Of a DNA stretch of 64,000 bases, positions 1 to 9,742 are shown piece after piece. The translations under genes and the position numbers were made by a program. Position 1 is the first letter of the stretch, and the number at the start of each line of letters is the position of its first letter. The DNA comes from Flavobacterium tructae (GTDB taxonomy: Bacteria > Bacteroidota > Bacteroidia > Flavobacteriales > Flavobacteriaceae): positions 30,797 through 94,796 of the forward strand of contig NZ_MUHH01000011.1 in assembly GCF_002217475.1 (NCBI RefSeq), given 5' to 3'. Below the pieces are notes generated by a model, which was not told the origin of the DNA, searched no databases, and saw only the letters and a list, made by a program, of their open reading frames with translations.

Positions 1-2
1 AA

Positions 3-2474
3 GATTCATTAAAAGATTCGAAAGGAAAAAAGTACGATGATCTTGTTAAAAAAGGAACTTTCAAAAAAGGACTTTTTAACACCATTCAGGTCAAAACAGA
101 TTTATACCTCGAAATTAACGATTCTCTTTTTCAAAGAGAGTTTTTAGTAGTTAACAAAATCTCGAGTGTTCCTTTGCCTGTTAATGATGCCGGATTGAAT
201 AAAGGAATGAATTACGAGAATAAAATTATAACGTTTCACAAAGATTTAGTGGCCAAGAAAGTTTGGGTAAAATCTTCTGTTCCAAAGGTTTCATCGCCTG
301 TTGGAGATGCTATTACAGCTTCGGTAAACAATAATTTCTCAGAATCCATTATTGAAGTTTTTGACATTGAAACCAAGAATAACGATTCGACTTCGGTTGT
401 TATTAAAGCCAATAAAGTTTTTGATGGTAAACAAAAAAGTTTCAATGATGTATTGAGTAACATTGGCTTTGGCGGATCTGTAAAATCAGAACTATCGTAT
501 ATAGAAAATGTAAAAACGTTTCCTAAAAATATCGTTGTAAAATCACAGCTTACTACATCTGTAAGCGAAGGTGGTCCTGCTCTTTCGGTTACTCTTGGAG
601 TGACGTCCAACATTATTTTACTGGATAAAACACCTATGCAACCGCGTTTTGCAGACAAGCGTGTGGGGTATTTCTCTGAAAAACACTGGTATTTCAGCGA
701 CAGTCAACATGCTATGCAGGAGAAAGAATTAATCACGCGCTGGAGACTGGAACCTAAAAAAGAAGATATCGAAAAATACCGCAAAGGCGAATTGGTAGAA
801 CCTAAAAAGCCAATTGTGTATTACATCGATCCATCGACACCAAAACAATGGCGTTCTTATATTATAGAAGGGGTTCGCGACTGGCAGGTTGCTTTTGAAA
901 GAGCCGGATTTAAAAATGCCGTAATCGCCAAAGAGCCAACTGAGGAAGATACTGATTTTGATGTCGACGACGTACGTTATTCTGTAATTACGTATGTGGC
1001 TTCTCAAAAATCTAACGCTATGGGACCTGCGGTAGTAGACCCAAGAAGTGGTGAAATTATAGAATCGGATATTATCTGGTGGCACAATGTAATGACTTCA
1101 CTTCAAAGCTGGATGCGCATTCAGACAGGTGCCATTGATCCGAAAGCCAGAGGAAATAAATTTAGTGACGAACACATGGGAGAAGCGATCCGTTTTGTAT
1201 CGTCTCATGAAGTGGGACATACTTTTGGTTTAAAACACAATATGGGTGCTTCGTTTGCTTATCCGGTAGAATCGTTAAGATCTAAAGATTTTACAGCAAA
1301 AATGGGCGGAACGGCTCCATCAATCATGGATTATGCCCGTTACAACTATATTGCTCAGCCTGAAGATCATGTGGAAGCCATTACACCAAAAATTGGTGAA
1401 TACGATAAATATGCTATCGAATGGGGTTACAAATGGTACGCTGATCAAAAAGAAGAGCACACTGCGCTTAACGATCTGATTGCAAAACATCAGAATGATC
1501 CGATTTATTTCTACGGAGAGCAGCAGGACGGTGACAGTACAATTGACCCGCGTTCGCAATCTGAAGATTTAGGTGATGATGCCATGAAGGCCAGCGAATA
1601 CGGGCTTAAAAACCTTAAAAAAGTGGTGGGTAAAATCCTTGAGTGGACGTATGATAAAGATGAATCTTACTATCAAACGGGTAAACTTTATATTGGAGCA
1701 ATTGGTCAGTGGAATCTTTACAACTACCATGTGTTAACGAATGTGGGAGGAATTTATCTGAATACCACGGTTCACGGTGACAATAAAGCCAGTTATGTTC
1801 CGGTTCCGGCTGCCATTCAAAAAAGAGCTGTTTCGTATTTACTGAAAAATAGTATTGCGCTTCCGGAATGGTTGTTTTTTAACCCAATTCTGGACAAAAC
1901 AAATCCATTGAAAGATTCTCCTCTTGGACCTTATGAGTACACTCCTTACACGCTGGCAAGAGAATTACAATATGGAATTTTATACAACCTGTTAAGTGAT
2001 GATCGTTTGTTGAGAATTACAGAAAATGAGCTGTTCCAACGTAACGAAGCCAGAGAGAATGTTTATACCGTAACACAATTATTTAAAACCGTTCATCAAA
2101 ACATTTTCGCTCCTACGATTCAAAACAAATCGCTTACGATTATGGAACGTATGACACAGAAAAATTATGTAGATGTATTGATTGTTTCGACCAATAAACT
2201 TTTTGAGAAAACAGACAGCAAGAAAATTATTCAATTAGAAGAGACTTTAAAAATGCCTCATTTATGCGATTATCTGCAAGAATCAAAAATGGCGCGCAAC
2301 ATCAATCAGTCTTCATTAAAGAGAGTTTCCGAAGTGACTTCTGATAAAAAAGGAGAATTGAATCAGATTCTGAAACTTTTAAAGACGAAAAGAAACATTG
2401 GAAATCAGGAGACAAAGAATCATTATTTCGATCTGATCCAACGTATTGAAAAAGCACTAAACAACACACTTTAA
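3..2474 (+). CDS. Zinc-dependent metalloprotease (DUF5117/DUF4953 type), 5' end outside window
   Basis: Large secreted-type zinc peptidase of the metzincin class. The reading frame is open from base 3, so the N-terminus (signal peptide and DUF5118-like part) lies before the window; a TTG at 174 is only an internal codon. The motif HEVGHTFGLKH (codons from 1206) is a full HExxHxxGxxH zinc site, and SIMDY (from 1320) fits the Met-turn that follows it in metzincins. The N-terminal part before the site matches the DUF5117 layout and the long C-terminal part the DUF4953 region, from memory of the family. The gene ends 25 bases before a SusC gene on the same strand and is followed by SusD, so it probably cuts proteins or peptides at the cell surface for uptake by that pair. 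The substrate is inferred, not seen. Confidence 0.93.
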   Translation, partial: DSLKDSKGKKYDDLVKKGTFKKGLFNTIQVKTDLYLEINDSLFQREFLVVNKISSVPLPVNDAGLNKGMNYENKIITFHKDLVAKKVWVKSSVPKVSSPVGDAITASVNNNFSESIIEVFDIETKNNDSTSVVIKANKVFDGKQKSFNDVLSNIGFGGSVKSELSYIENVKTFPKNIVVKSQLTTSVSEGGPALSVTLGVTSNIILLDKTPMQPRFADKRVGYFSEKHWYFSDSQHAMQEKELITRWRLEPKKEDIEKYRKGELVEPKKPIVYYIDPSTPKQWRSYIIEGVRDWQVAFERAGFKNAVIAKEPTEEDTDFDVDDVRYSVITYVASQKSNAMGPAVVDPRSGEIIESDIIWWHNVMTSLQSWMRIQTGAIDPKARGNKFSDEHMGEAIRFVSSHEVGHTFGLKHNMGASFAYPVESLRSKDFTAKMGGTAPSIMDYARYNYIAQPEDHVEAITPKIGEYDKYAIEWGYKWYADQKEEHTALNDLIAKHQNDPIYFYGEQQDGDSTIDPRSQSEDLGDDAMKASEYGLKNLKKVVGKILEWTYDKDESYYQTGKLYIGAIGQWNLYNYHVLTNVGGIYLNTTVHGDNKASYVPVPAAIQKRAVSYLLKNSIALPEWLFFNPILDKTNPLKDSPLGPYEYTPYTLARELQYGILYNLLSDDRLLRITENELFQRNEARENVYTVTQLFKTVHQNIFAPTIQNKSLTIMERMTQKNYVDVLIVSTNKLFEKTDSKKIIQLEETLKMPHLCDYLQESKMARNINQSSLKRVSEVTSDKKGELNQILKLLKTKRNIGNQETKNHYFDLIQRIEKALNNTL

Positions 2475-2499
2475 ATTAACATAATCCAAAAACAACCCA

Positions 2500-5400
2500 A
2501 TGAAAAATTTATTTTACATGCTGAGTTTCCTACTTACCCTCTCGGGGTTTGCGCAGGAAAGGACTATTAAAGGAAAGGTACTTGATGCCAAAGACGGACT
2601 GCCGATACCGGGGGTTACCATTGCTGTCGAAAACAGTTCCGTATCAAACAACACCTCTGAAAAAGGAGTAATTCAAAGTGCCGGTCTGGGAACTGTAAGT
2701 GACTTTGACGGTGCCTTTGAATTGAAAATAAACAATAATATCAAATCTCTAAGAGTAACCTATATGGGTTATCTGCCTTACACAATTGACATTACAGATA
2801 AAAATCAATACAACATTTCTTTAAAGTCAGATGTAAGCGAATTAAAGGAAATCGTAGTTACCGGTTATCAGAAAATCGAAAAGAGAAAGCTAACATCTGC
2901 TGTTGCCAAGGTGGATATGGCTGATATCAAACAAGCGGGTGTTGCGAGTTTAGATCAAATGTTAGTAGGTCAGGTTGCGGGTGTTGCGGTAACACAACAA
3001 ACAGGAGCTCCGGGAACCATTGCAAAAATCAGAGTTCGTGGTACTGCCTCTCTTAACGGTGCACAGGATCCATTATGGGTTTTGGATGGTTTGCCACTTG
3101 AAGGAAATGACATTCCTCAAAATTATGACAAAGACAATATTGATGTTTTAAGCAATTTTTCTATCGCAGGTTTAAATCCTGAGGATATTAAAGATATTAC
3201 CATATTAAAAGATGCTGCTGCAACTGCCATTTACGGAGCAAGAGCTGCGAATGGAGTTATTGTCGTAACGACTAAAAAAGGAAAAAAAGGAAGCATGAAA
3301 GTAGATTTGAATGTCAATACTTTTGTGACTCAAAAACCTGATTTTTCTAAATTAAACCTTTTAAATGCTTCTCAAAAAGTAGATTTTGAACTTTCACTGG
3401 CTTCAAGAGAGGATTTGACGTACAGAGACGGTAACGGAGAAATTTCCCGTATTCTTAAACAGGCTAATGAATTAGGAGCCTACAGATCGGGAGGTTTTTC
3501 GTCTCTTAGTACTCCCACTCAAAATGCAATCAACGCTTTAAGAAACAACAATACCAATTGGGGTGACTTATTGTATCGCAGTGCCATCAACAAACAATAT
3601 ACTTTAAGTTTATCCGGTGGTGGAGAAAAATCAGACTACTATTTCTCTTTAGGAGCTTACAACGAAGAAGGTGCTACTATCGGAACCGGTTTTGACCGAT
3701 ACAACCTTACCTTAAAAAATAACTTTGATGTAACTGATAAACTGCATGTTGGTGTTGGAATTTTTGGTACACAAAGTAAAAAATCATCTTATATTTCAGA
3801 TACAGACACTTTTACCAATCCTGCTAATTATTCCAGAAACGCAAATCCATATCTAACTCCAATAAACGCTGATGGAAGTTATAATTATGATAAAGACATG
3901 ACCGGATATGGAAATGGAAGTGTATATATTCCTTTTAATTACTTAGAAGAAAGAGAAAACACTAATTACGAATTGACAACAAGATCTATAAAAGCTTTAC
4001 TTGATGTTGACTATAAGATTACAAAAGGATTAAAAGCAAGTACACAAATTGGTTTACAGTTTGACAACAATGCTTCTGAAAAATATGCTGGCAAAGACAC
4101 TTACTTTACAAGAAAAGAAAGAGAAAAAACAAGTGTATTTGCAAATGGAGCTTATACTTATTTCCTTCCTGTTGGCGGAATTATTCAAAATTCAAACACT
4201 GACTTTTTTCAATACAACTGGAAAACGATGTTAAACTATAACACTACTCTTGGAGGAAAACATGAGTTAGAATTTATGGTGGGTAATGAGTTAAGAAAAA
4301 ACAAAAACACAGCTATTAATACAAAAGGTTTTGGTTTCGACCCGAAAACATTGACCACAACTCAAATTGTTTTTCCAACTCAAAATTATGCAACTAATCC
4401 AACCTATAGAACGTATTTAAAGAGTGAAAACGAAAATGCATTTGCATCATTCTTCGCAACAGCATCTTATACATATGACAGAAAATATACGTTCTTTGGA
4501 AGTGTTCGTTACGACGGTTCAGATTTATTTGGTGCAGATCCTAAATACAAATACTTGCCATTATGGGCAGTTTCCGGTTCATGGGCAGTATCTGAAGAAA
4601 ATTTCTTAAAAGATAGCGAAATAGTTTCTAATTTAAGATTACGTGCGTCTTACGGTTTACAAGGAAATATCGATAAAAATACTTCTCCGTATGTCGTTGG
4701 AACAAATCAAACAACTATTATTTTACCGGGACAATCAGAACCTATTATTAGTGTAGCTTCTCCTCCAAATGATAAATTAAGATGGGAAAAGACGACCAAT
4801 ACCAACTTTGGAATGGATCTGGGGTTATTCAACAACCGTATTAACATTATAACCGATGTTTACGGAAGAAAAAGTACTGATTTAATTGGCTTACAATCAC
4901 TTCCTGTTGAAAACGGTTTTGAATATACAAACGCTAACTGGGCTCAGGTAACGAATAAAGGATACGAGATTTCTTTGTCTACAAGAAACATTGACCGTCC
5001 GAACTTTAAATGGAACACGACTATTAATTTTGCTCATAATAAGAGTACTGTTGATCGTATCCAGACAAGATCTAACACCTATTTACCTTCAAGACAAGGA
5101 TTACCTGTTAATGCCGTATTTGCCTTAAAAACTAACGGAATTGATGAAAGTGGTTTCCCTTTATTTGTAAACAAAAAAGGAGAAACTGTAAACACGCAAA
5201 CTCTTTTTGGTCTATTTGATCCTTATGCAGATTTTTTCCCGGGAGTTTTCTCGCAATCAAAACTTACGAATGAAGAAACAAGAGATTTGTTTACTTATGT
5301 TGGAGATGCAGATCCTAAATTTACCGGTGGTTTTATCAACACTTTCAAAGTTCATAATTTTGATCTTACTATTGCTACCACTTTCAATCTTAAACAAACT

Positions 5401-5844
5401 GTTGTTGAAAAACCAAATTTTAATGGTACACAATTAGATCGTGGTCAGAACTACACTACAGATGTACTTAATGCATGGTCACCTACTAATACCGGTTCAA
5501 ACATACCTGGAATTACCAGTCCAACTTCAGGAACAGGAGATTCATGGATGGCTTACCAATGGTTTTCTCCAGCAGGAGCACCACTTAATGTTTACAACTA
5601 TTTAGATACTTGGGTTCATGAAATGAGCTATATGCGTTTAAGCAGCGTTCGTTTAGGATATTCATTGCCTAAAACAGCGACAAAAACGTTGTTTATGGAT
5701 AGCATTAGATTTAGTATCGAAGGAAGAAACTTATTTGTAATCAGCTCTGATTATAAAGGTTACTTTGACCCTGAAACGTTCGGAAATATCTATGCACAAC
5801 CAATCCCAAGATCAATATCTTTAGGATGTAACCTAACTTTTTAA
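2500..5844 (+). CDS. SusC/RagA family TonB-linked outer membrane transporter
   Basis: TonB-dependent importer of 1114 residues. A signal peptide ends near MLSFLLTLSGFAQE. Residues about 22-113 form a carboxypeptidase-regulatory-like domain with an extra Ser/Asn-rich loop (about 45-65). The segment SELKEIVVTGYQ opens the plug, and VLDGLPLEGNDIP and ITILKDAAATAIYGARAANG are SusC plug signatures. The rest is a barrel ending in GCNLTF with a C-terminal aromatic residue. No STN domain is visible, so direct sigma/anti-sigma signalling is unlikely. It lies between the metalloprotease and SusD with gaps of 25 and 11 bases, so the three genes are very likely one operon. A peptide substrate is inferred from the protease neighbour. 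Confidence 0.96.
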   Translation: MKNLFYMLSFLLTLSGFAQERTIKGKVLDAKDGLPIPGVTIAVENSSVSNNTSEKGVIQSAGLGTVSDFDGAFELKINNNIKSLRVTYMGYLPYTIDITDKNQYNISLKSDVSELKEIVVTGYQKIEKRKLTSAVAKVDMADIKQAGVASLDQMLVGQVAGVAVTQQTGAPGTIAKIRVRGTASLNGAQDPLWVLDGLPLEGNDIPQNYDKDNIDVLSNFSIAGLNPEDIKDITILKDAAATAIYGARAANGVIVVTTKKGKKGSMKVDLNVNTFVTQKPDFSKLNLLNASQKVDFELSLASREDLTYRDGNGEISRILKQANELGAYRSGGFSSLSTPTQNAINALRNNNTNWGDLLYRSAINKQYTLSLSGGGEKSDYYFSLGAYNEEGATIGTGFDRYNLTLKNNFDVTDKLHVGVGIFGTQSKKSSYISDTDTFTNPANYSRNANPYLTPINADGSYNYDKDMTGYGNGSVYIPFNYLEERENTNYELTTRSIKALLDVDYKITKGLKASTQIGLQFDNNASEKYAGKDTYFTRKEREKTSVFANGAYTYFLPVGGIIQNSNTDFFQYNWKTMLNYNTTLGGKHELEFMVGNELRKNKNTAINTKGFGFDPKTLTTTQIVFPTQNYATNPTYRTYLKSENENAFASFFATASYTYDRKYTFFGSVRYDGSDLFGADPKYKYLPLWAVSGSWAVSEENFLKDSEIVSNLRLRASYGLQGNIDKNTSPYVVGTNQTTIILPGQSEPIISVASPPNDKLRWEKTTNTNFGMDLGLFNNRINIITDVYGRKSTDLIGLQSLPVENGFEYTNANWAQVTNKGYEISLSTRNIDRPNFKWNTTINFAHNKSTVDRIQTRSNTYLPSRQGLPVNAVFALKTNGIDESGFPLFVNKKGETVNTQTLFGLFDPYADFFPGVFSQSKLTNEETRDLFTYVGDADPKFTGGFINTFKVHNFDLTIATTFNLKQTVVEKPNFNGTQLDRGQNYTTDVLNAWSPTNTGSNIPGITSPTSGTGDSWMAYQWFSPAGAPLNVYNYLDTWVHEMSYMRLSSVRLGYSLPKTATKTLFMDSIRFSIEGRNLFVISSDYKGYFDPETFGNIYAQPIPRSISLGCNLTF

Positions 5845-5855
5845 TCTGATTTAAA

Positions 5856-7175
5856 ATGAAAAATATACTAAAATACGTATTCTTTGCCGGCGTAGCCATT
5901 ACTTCTGTAAGCTGTGATCATTATCTTGATGTTGAGCCGGTAGGTAAAGTAATTCCGGAAACTTTAACTGATTATAGAGCAGTATTGACAACCGGTTATT
6001 CTACAAATCCTATTCATAAAGCATTATCTACTATTAGAACAGACGAATTGGTTTTAGATGAATCTAATGATAATGCTACTTTCTACAGAGATCATTATAT
6101 CTGGAACGATGCCAATCCTGATAAAACTACCAATAGTTTTCCTTATGCTGCTTTGTACAACAGAATTTTCTATACGAATGTTATCATCAATGAAGCAAGC
6201 GCAAAATTAGCGCCTTCTGCAGAGAAAGACCAATTAATAGGAGAAGCTTATGCACTAAGAGCATTATCTTATTTTGATTTATTGAATATCTTCAGTAAAC
6301 CTTTTAATGCTGCAACAGCTGCAACAGACAGAGGGGTTCCGTTGGCTTTAAAAATAGATTTAGAGCAGGCTTACGTTCCTCAAAGTGTTGCTGTTATTTA
6401 CGACCAGATTTTATCTGATAACGAAGAGGCAAAAAAATTATTGAATTTAGACACTCAAACAACGGGTATCAACTACCGTTTTTCTAAAGCTGCTTTATAT
6501 GCAATGGAATCCCGTATTTTCCTTTACAGAAAAGAATGGGCAAAGGCTATTGCTGCTGCAGATAAAGCAATGACATACAAAAGTGCTTTAATCAACTTAA
6601 ACACTACTGCTGCTTTACCTAATCTTTACAACGGACCAGAATCCATATTAGCTCTTGAGGATCCTTTCATTAATCTTTTGAAAGGAACATCATATGCCGC
6701 ACCAACTTTAACAGGCGTTTATGATAAAACAAATGACTTACGTTTTGCGTTGTATTATCAGGCAAGCGGAAGCAGATACAGATTTAGAAAAGGTGGTGAT
6801 ATTGCACAAAAATGTACTTTTAGAACCGCTGAATTGTATTTGACAAAAGCAGAAGCATCGGCACAATTAAACGATCTGACAACGGCAAGAACAACGGTAA
6901 TCGCTTTCATCAAAAACAGATATAAAACTACGGCTTTTGATCAGTTAAGCCTGTCGATTGCTGCCATGACACAAACTCAGCTTCTTGATTTTATCGCTCA
7001 GGAAAGACAACGTGAGTTTGCTGTAGAAGGTCACCGCTGGTTTGATTTGCGTAGAACAACTCAAAAACAAATCATCCATACTTTCAATGGAGAAAATTAT
7101 ACGCTAATAGAAAATGATCCGCGATATACACTTCCATTTCCTCTGGATGCACGTTTAAACAATCCTGAATTGTAA
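5856..7175 (+). CDS. SusD/RagB family outer membrane lipoprotein
   Basis: Surface lipoprotein that caps the SusC channel and binds nutrient. The lipobox TSVSC puts the lipidated Cys at about residue 20, followed by DHYLDVEP, typical of mature SusD N-termini. The C-terminal segment with RQREFAVEGHRWFDLRR is the SusD hallmark. At 439 residues it is shorter than most starch-type SusD proteins (about 500-550), in line with RagB-like peptide-binding members. It starts 11 bases after SusC and is closed by a strong hairpin terminator at 7238-7274, so it is the last gene of the protease-SusC-SusD unit. Confidence 0.95.
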   Translation: MKNILKYVFFAGVAITSVSCDHYLDVEPVGKVIPETLTDYRAVLTTGYSTNPIHKALSTIRTDELVLDESNDNATFYRDHYIWNDANPDKTTNSFPYAALYNRIFYTNVIINEASAKLAPSAEKDQLIGEAYALRALSYFDLLNIFSKPFNAATAATDRGVPLALKIDLEQAYVPQSVAVIYDQILSDNEEAKKLLNLDTQTTGINYRFSKAALYAMESRIFLYRKEWAKAIAAADKAMTYKSALINLNTTAALPNLYNGPESILALEDPFINLLKGTSYAAPTLTGVYDKTNDLRFALYYQASGSRYRFRKGGDIAQKCTFRTAELYLTKAEASAQLNDLTTARTTVIAFIKNRYKTTAFDQLSLSIAAMTQTQLLDFIAQERQREFAVEGHRWFDLRRTTQKQIIHTFNGENYTLIENDPRYTLPFPLDARLNNPEL

Positions 7176-7237
7176 GTCCATAAAATAACTTCAAAGTAAA
7201 ATTGCCCCAAAATTTTAGAGAATTATATACTTACAAT

Positions 7238-7274
7238 AATGAGCCCGATGTAATATCGGGCTCATTGCTTTTTT
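7238..7274 (+). terminator. Rho-independent terminator of the protease-SusCD operon
   Basis: A perfect 12-bp stem (AATGAGCCCGAT / ATCGGGCTCATT) with a 5-base loop GTAAT is followed by GCTTTTTT. It lies 63 bases after the SusD stop, in the gap before the convergent receiver gene. Confidence 0.9.
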
Positions 7275-7341
7275 AGACTTATACAGTCATCACGGTCGGA
7301 GCTATACTAACTAATAAAATTGAGCTTTCAGTCATCTATGT

Positions 7342-7773
7342 TTAATGATTTTTTAATAGAAACTCCTGTTTTATACCTTCAAATTTCTCTTTACAAAGGG
7401 GTTTATTCAGAAAGCCTATTACCAAGGGGTTACTTTCTGCCCGTTTGAGATCTTCGGGATGCGTTGAAGAAGTAATCATCATTATAATACAATTTAGTTT
7501 GATTGATTCAGAAAGTTTTGCATATTCCTCAAGAAACTCAAAACCATTCATTTCAGGCATGTTGATATCGAGAAAAATAAATTGCGGAAGTAAATCAGGT
7601 GTATCTTCTAACGAACGTAAATATTCAAGTGCTGTTGTGGCTAACTCTTCTAAAACAATTTCCTCAGCAAAATAATACTTTTCAGCCATTCGCTTTGCAA
7701 TATAACGATCTGTAGCACTATCGTCTATGACAAGGATTTTTCTAAAGTAGGGTTGTGTTGCATTCTGTTCCAT
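7342..7773 (-). CDS. Single-domain response regulator (CheY-like receiver)
   Basis: Stand-alone phospho-receiver of 143 residues with no output domain. The acidic pair is D17/D18, the phospho-acceptor is D69 in FIFLDINMPEMNG, the switch residue is T101 or S102 in MMITSS, and the conserved Lys is K124 in LNKPL. It lies 12 bases downstream of a membrane histidine kinase on the same strand, so the two are almost certainly co-transcribed and the kinase is the likely phosphodonor. With no DNA-binding part it must act by protein contact, on a target this window does not show. The N-terminal Met was chosen because the receiver fold begins about 10 residues later. Confidence 0.92.
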   Translation of the reverse strand: MEQNATQPYFRKILVIDDSATDRYIAKRMAEKYYFAEEIVLEELATTALEYLRSLEDTPDLLPQFIFLDINMPEMNGFEFLEEYAKLSESIKLNCIIMMITSSTHPEDLKRAESNPLVIGFLNKPLCKEKFEGIKQEFLLKNH

Positions 7774-7785
7774 GGGTTAAGGTAT

Positions 7786-9096
7786 TTACTTGTTTGGGAT
7801 TTTAATCGTAAAAGTGGTTCCATGACCAATTTCAGATTGAACTTTTATATCTCCATTGAGTTTATAGATTGCTTCTTTTACAATATAAAGTCCCAATCCT
7901 GAACCAACCGACTCTCGGGAAACACGATAAAACATGTCAAATATTTTTGGATGTAAATCTTGCTGAATTCCAATTCCATTGTCCTCAACAACAATATTGG
8001 TTTCGATGTTAGAAATATCTATTTTAATATTGACAAATGGGTTTGAAACCTTAAAATTTTGATAGCGGATTGAATTTGAAATCAGATTGTTCAGAATAGT
8101 CGTAAGCCGATTTTTATCGGAGTAAACCGAAGCATTACCAATAATATCAACTTTAAAATCAACTCTTCGGTTAGTATCACCCATGAATTTTAAATTTTGG
8201 GTTACCTCTTTGATAAGTTCTCTAAAATTGATCTTTTGCTTCTCGATCTCCATCCGTGAGTTTCGCGAATAATCAAGGATATCACAAATGAAGTTATCTA
8301 ACTTTTCGGCATTCTCCTTCAACATTTCAAGATGTCCGATCATTAACTCTTCCGCTGTATCGTCTTTGGCTATTTCAATAAGTCCAAGCATAGAATTTAA
8401 TGGAGCACGTAAATCATGAGAGGTACTATACACAAAACGATCCAATTCGTAATTTGCCGTTTTTAATTCCCGATTTTCAATTTCTCTCTTTTTAAACGTC
8501 TGATTAATATGAGCTTCACTGTAATTTTTAAATTGATAAGCCCACAATCCACAAAGCCCGAAAATGGTCGTGGCTAATAGTATATGAATAACAAAAGTGC
8601 GCAGTGTCATATAATCCAACTGAGTAAAATAAATACCACTGACACCACTATATTGCAAATAACCAAATAGTGCATGATGAATTATTACTACTAATGTTAA
8701 TGGTATTTGCAGTTTCCAGTTTTGATAAGTGATAAGTATAGCACTTGCAACAAATGCCGTAAAATGCATCTCAAACATACCATGCATCTGATAAATAAAC
8801 TGGCACATGAAAATCCCCAATACGGTACTGAGAACATACTGATAAAAGTCAGATTCAGGCAATGCTAATTTTGATGAATAATAGGCAATAAGCAATATTC
8901 CCCCCACTCCAATTGCAATCTCCCAGGTATCAAAACAAAACGCTAATAATAAACCTATAATAAAAAAAGCGACCAGAAAGTAATTAATTAAATTATCCGA
9001 TTTTCTCTTTATTGCCAAAAGAAATTCCTGAATGTTCTTAGATTGTTCCAGATTTTCGATTTTCTCTTTCATACTTTTTTCAACTTGGTACTGCAT
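7786..9096 (-). CDS. Membrane sensor histidine kinase with a His-rich transmembrane sensor region
   Basis: Sensor kinase of 436 residues. About 6 membrane helices (residues 36-190) contain H105, E109, H111, H140, H141 and H171 in the pattern MHGMFEMHF ... YQNWK ... HH. A linker leads to the HisKA H-box STSHDLRAPLNS (phosphorylated H227), followed by the N-box LISNSIRYQ, the G1 box VEDNGIGIQ and the G2 box GSGLGLYIVK of a HATPase_c domain. There is no PAS or other soluble sensor, so the membrane part is probably the sensor. The first gene of a two-gene unit with the receiver at 7342. The signal is unknown; the buried histidines could hold a metal or haem (inference). Confidence 0.93.
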   Translation of the reverse strand: MQYQVEKSMKEKIENLEQSKNIQEFLLAIKRKSDNLINYFLVAFFIIGLLLAFCFDTWEIAIGVGGILLIAYYSSKLALPESDFYQYVLSTVLGIFMCQFIYQMHGMFEMHFTAFVASAILITYQNWKLQIPLTLVVIIHHALFGYLQYSGVSGIYFTQLDYMTLRTFVIHILLATTIFGLCGLWAYQFKNYSEAHINQTFKKREIENRELKTANYELDRFVYSTSHDLRAPLNSMLGLIEIAKDDTAEELMIGHLEMLKENAEKLDNFICDILDYSRNSRMEIEKQKINFRELIKEVTQNLKFMGDTNRRVDFKVDIIGNASVYSDKNRLTTILNNLISNSIRYQNFKVSNPFVNIKIDISNIETNIVVEDNGIGIQQDLHPKIFDMFYRVSRESVGSGLGLYIVKEAIYKLNGDIKVQSEIGHGTTFTIKIPNK

Positions 9097-9742
9097 TGCG
9101 ATACTCTTTTAAAGTAAAGGCAATTGGATTAAAAAAGGACAAGAAAAGCAGTTTTATGCTTAGTGTTATGTTCATTAATTCTTCGCTTCAGCAAATGAAC
9201 ACTAGTTAGCTTTCAGATAAGAGATCTTGCTGAACTATACTTGCGCTCCATCATTATATCTCAAAAGCGAAAAAAATGCACCTGAGTAAAGTAGTCATCC
9301 CATAGTACATCATTCTGCAGCAAAAAGCTGACGAACAACACCATTAAAGCTTTAGCTAATTTAATAAAAAAAACGATAAAGTAGGATTTTATCTATTGCA
9401 ATATATCTAAAAAGCGGGTAAAAAACTCAGTCACTATAGCAAAACACCCTTGATAATAAGACAGTTAAAACCAAAATCTTGTAAAATAGTTTATATCTAA
9501 CACAAATACAGTTAACGCTTAATTACTCTGACAGAAGATCGTATACAGCATATTTCTGACAGCAAATCAATTGTATTGCTATAAAATAAACTGACCTGCC
9601 AAATTAGGACAGGTCAACTTTTTACCATTTCTTGCTTACGTTTTTTCTATTCTCTTAACGAGTTCGATATAAATTGTACCTTGCAAAACACTAAGGTTTC
9701 ACAACATTCCGTTTTTTTTTAACTTTACAAAAAATAAACGAA
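9097..9742. other. 646-bp gene gap with no convincing gene
   Basis: Divergent region between the kinase (minus) and a LytTR regulator (plus). Stop codons interrupt all frames, and no tRNA or rRNA is seen. The only structure I can support is the hairpin at 9592-9623. A TAACTTTA box at 9720-9727, close to the Bacteroidota minus-7 consensus, may start the regulator transcript. Confidence 0.5.
9592..9623 (+). terminator. Orphan terminator-like hairpin
   Basis: TGACCTG pairs with CAGGTCA (7 bp, with CC/GG inside around a bulged A) and is followed by ACTTTTT. No plus-strand gene precedes it, so it may close an unrecognised small transcript or be a relic. Confidence 0.4.
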
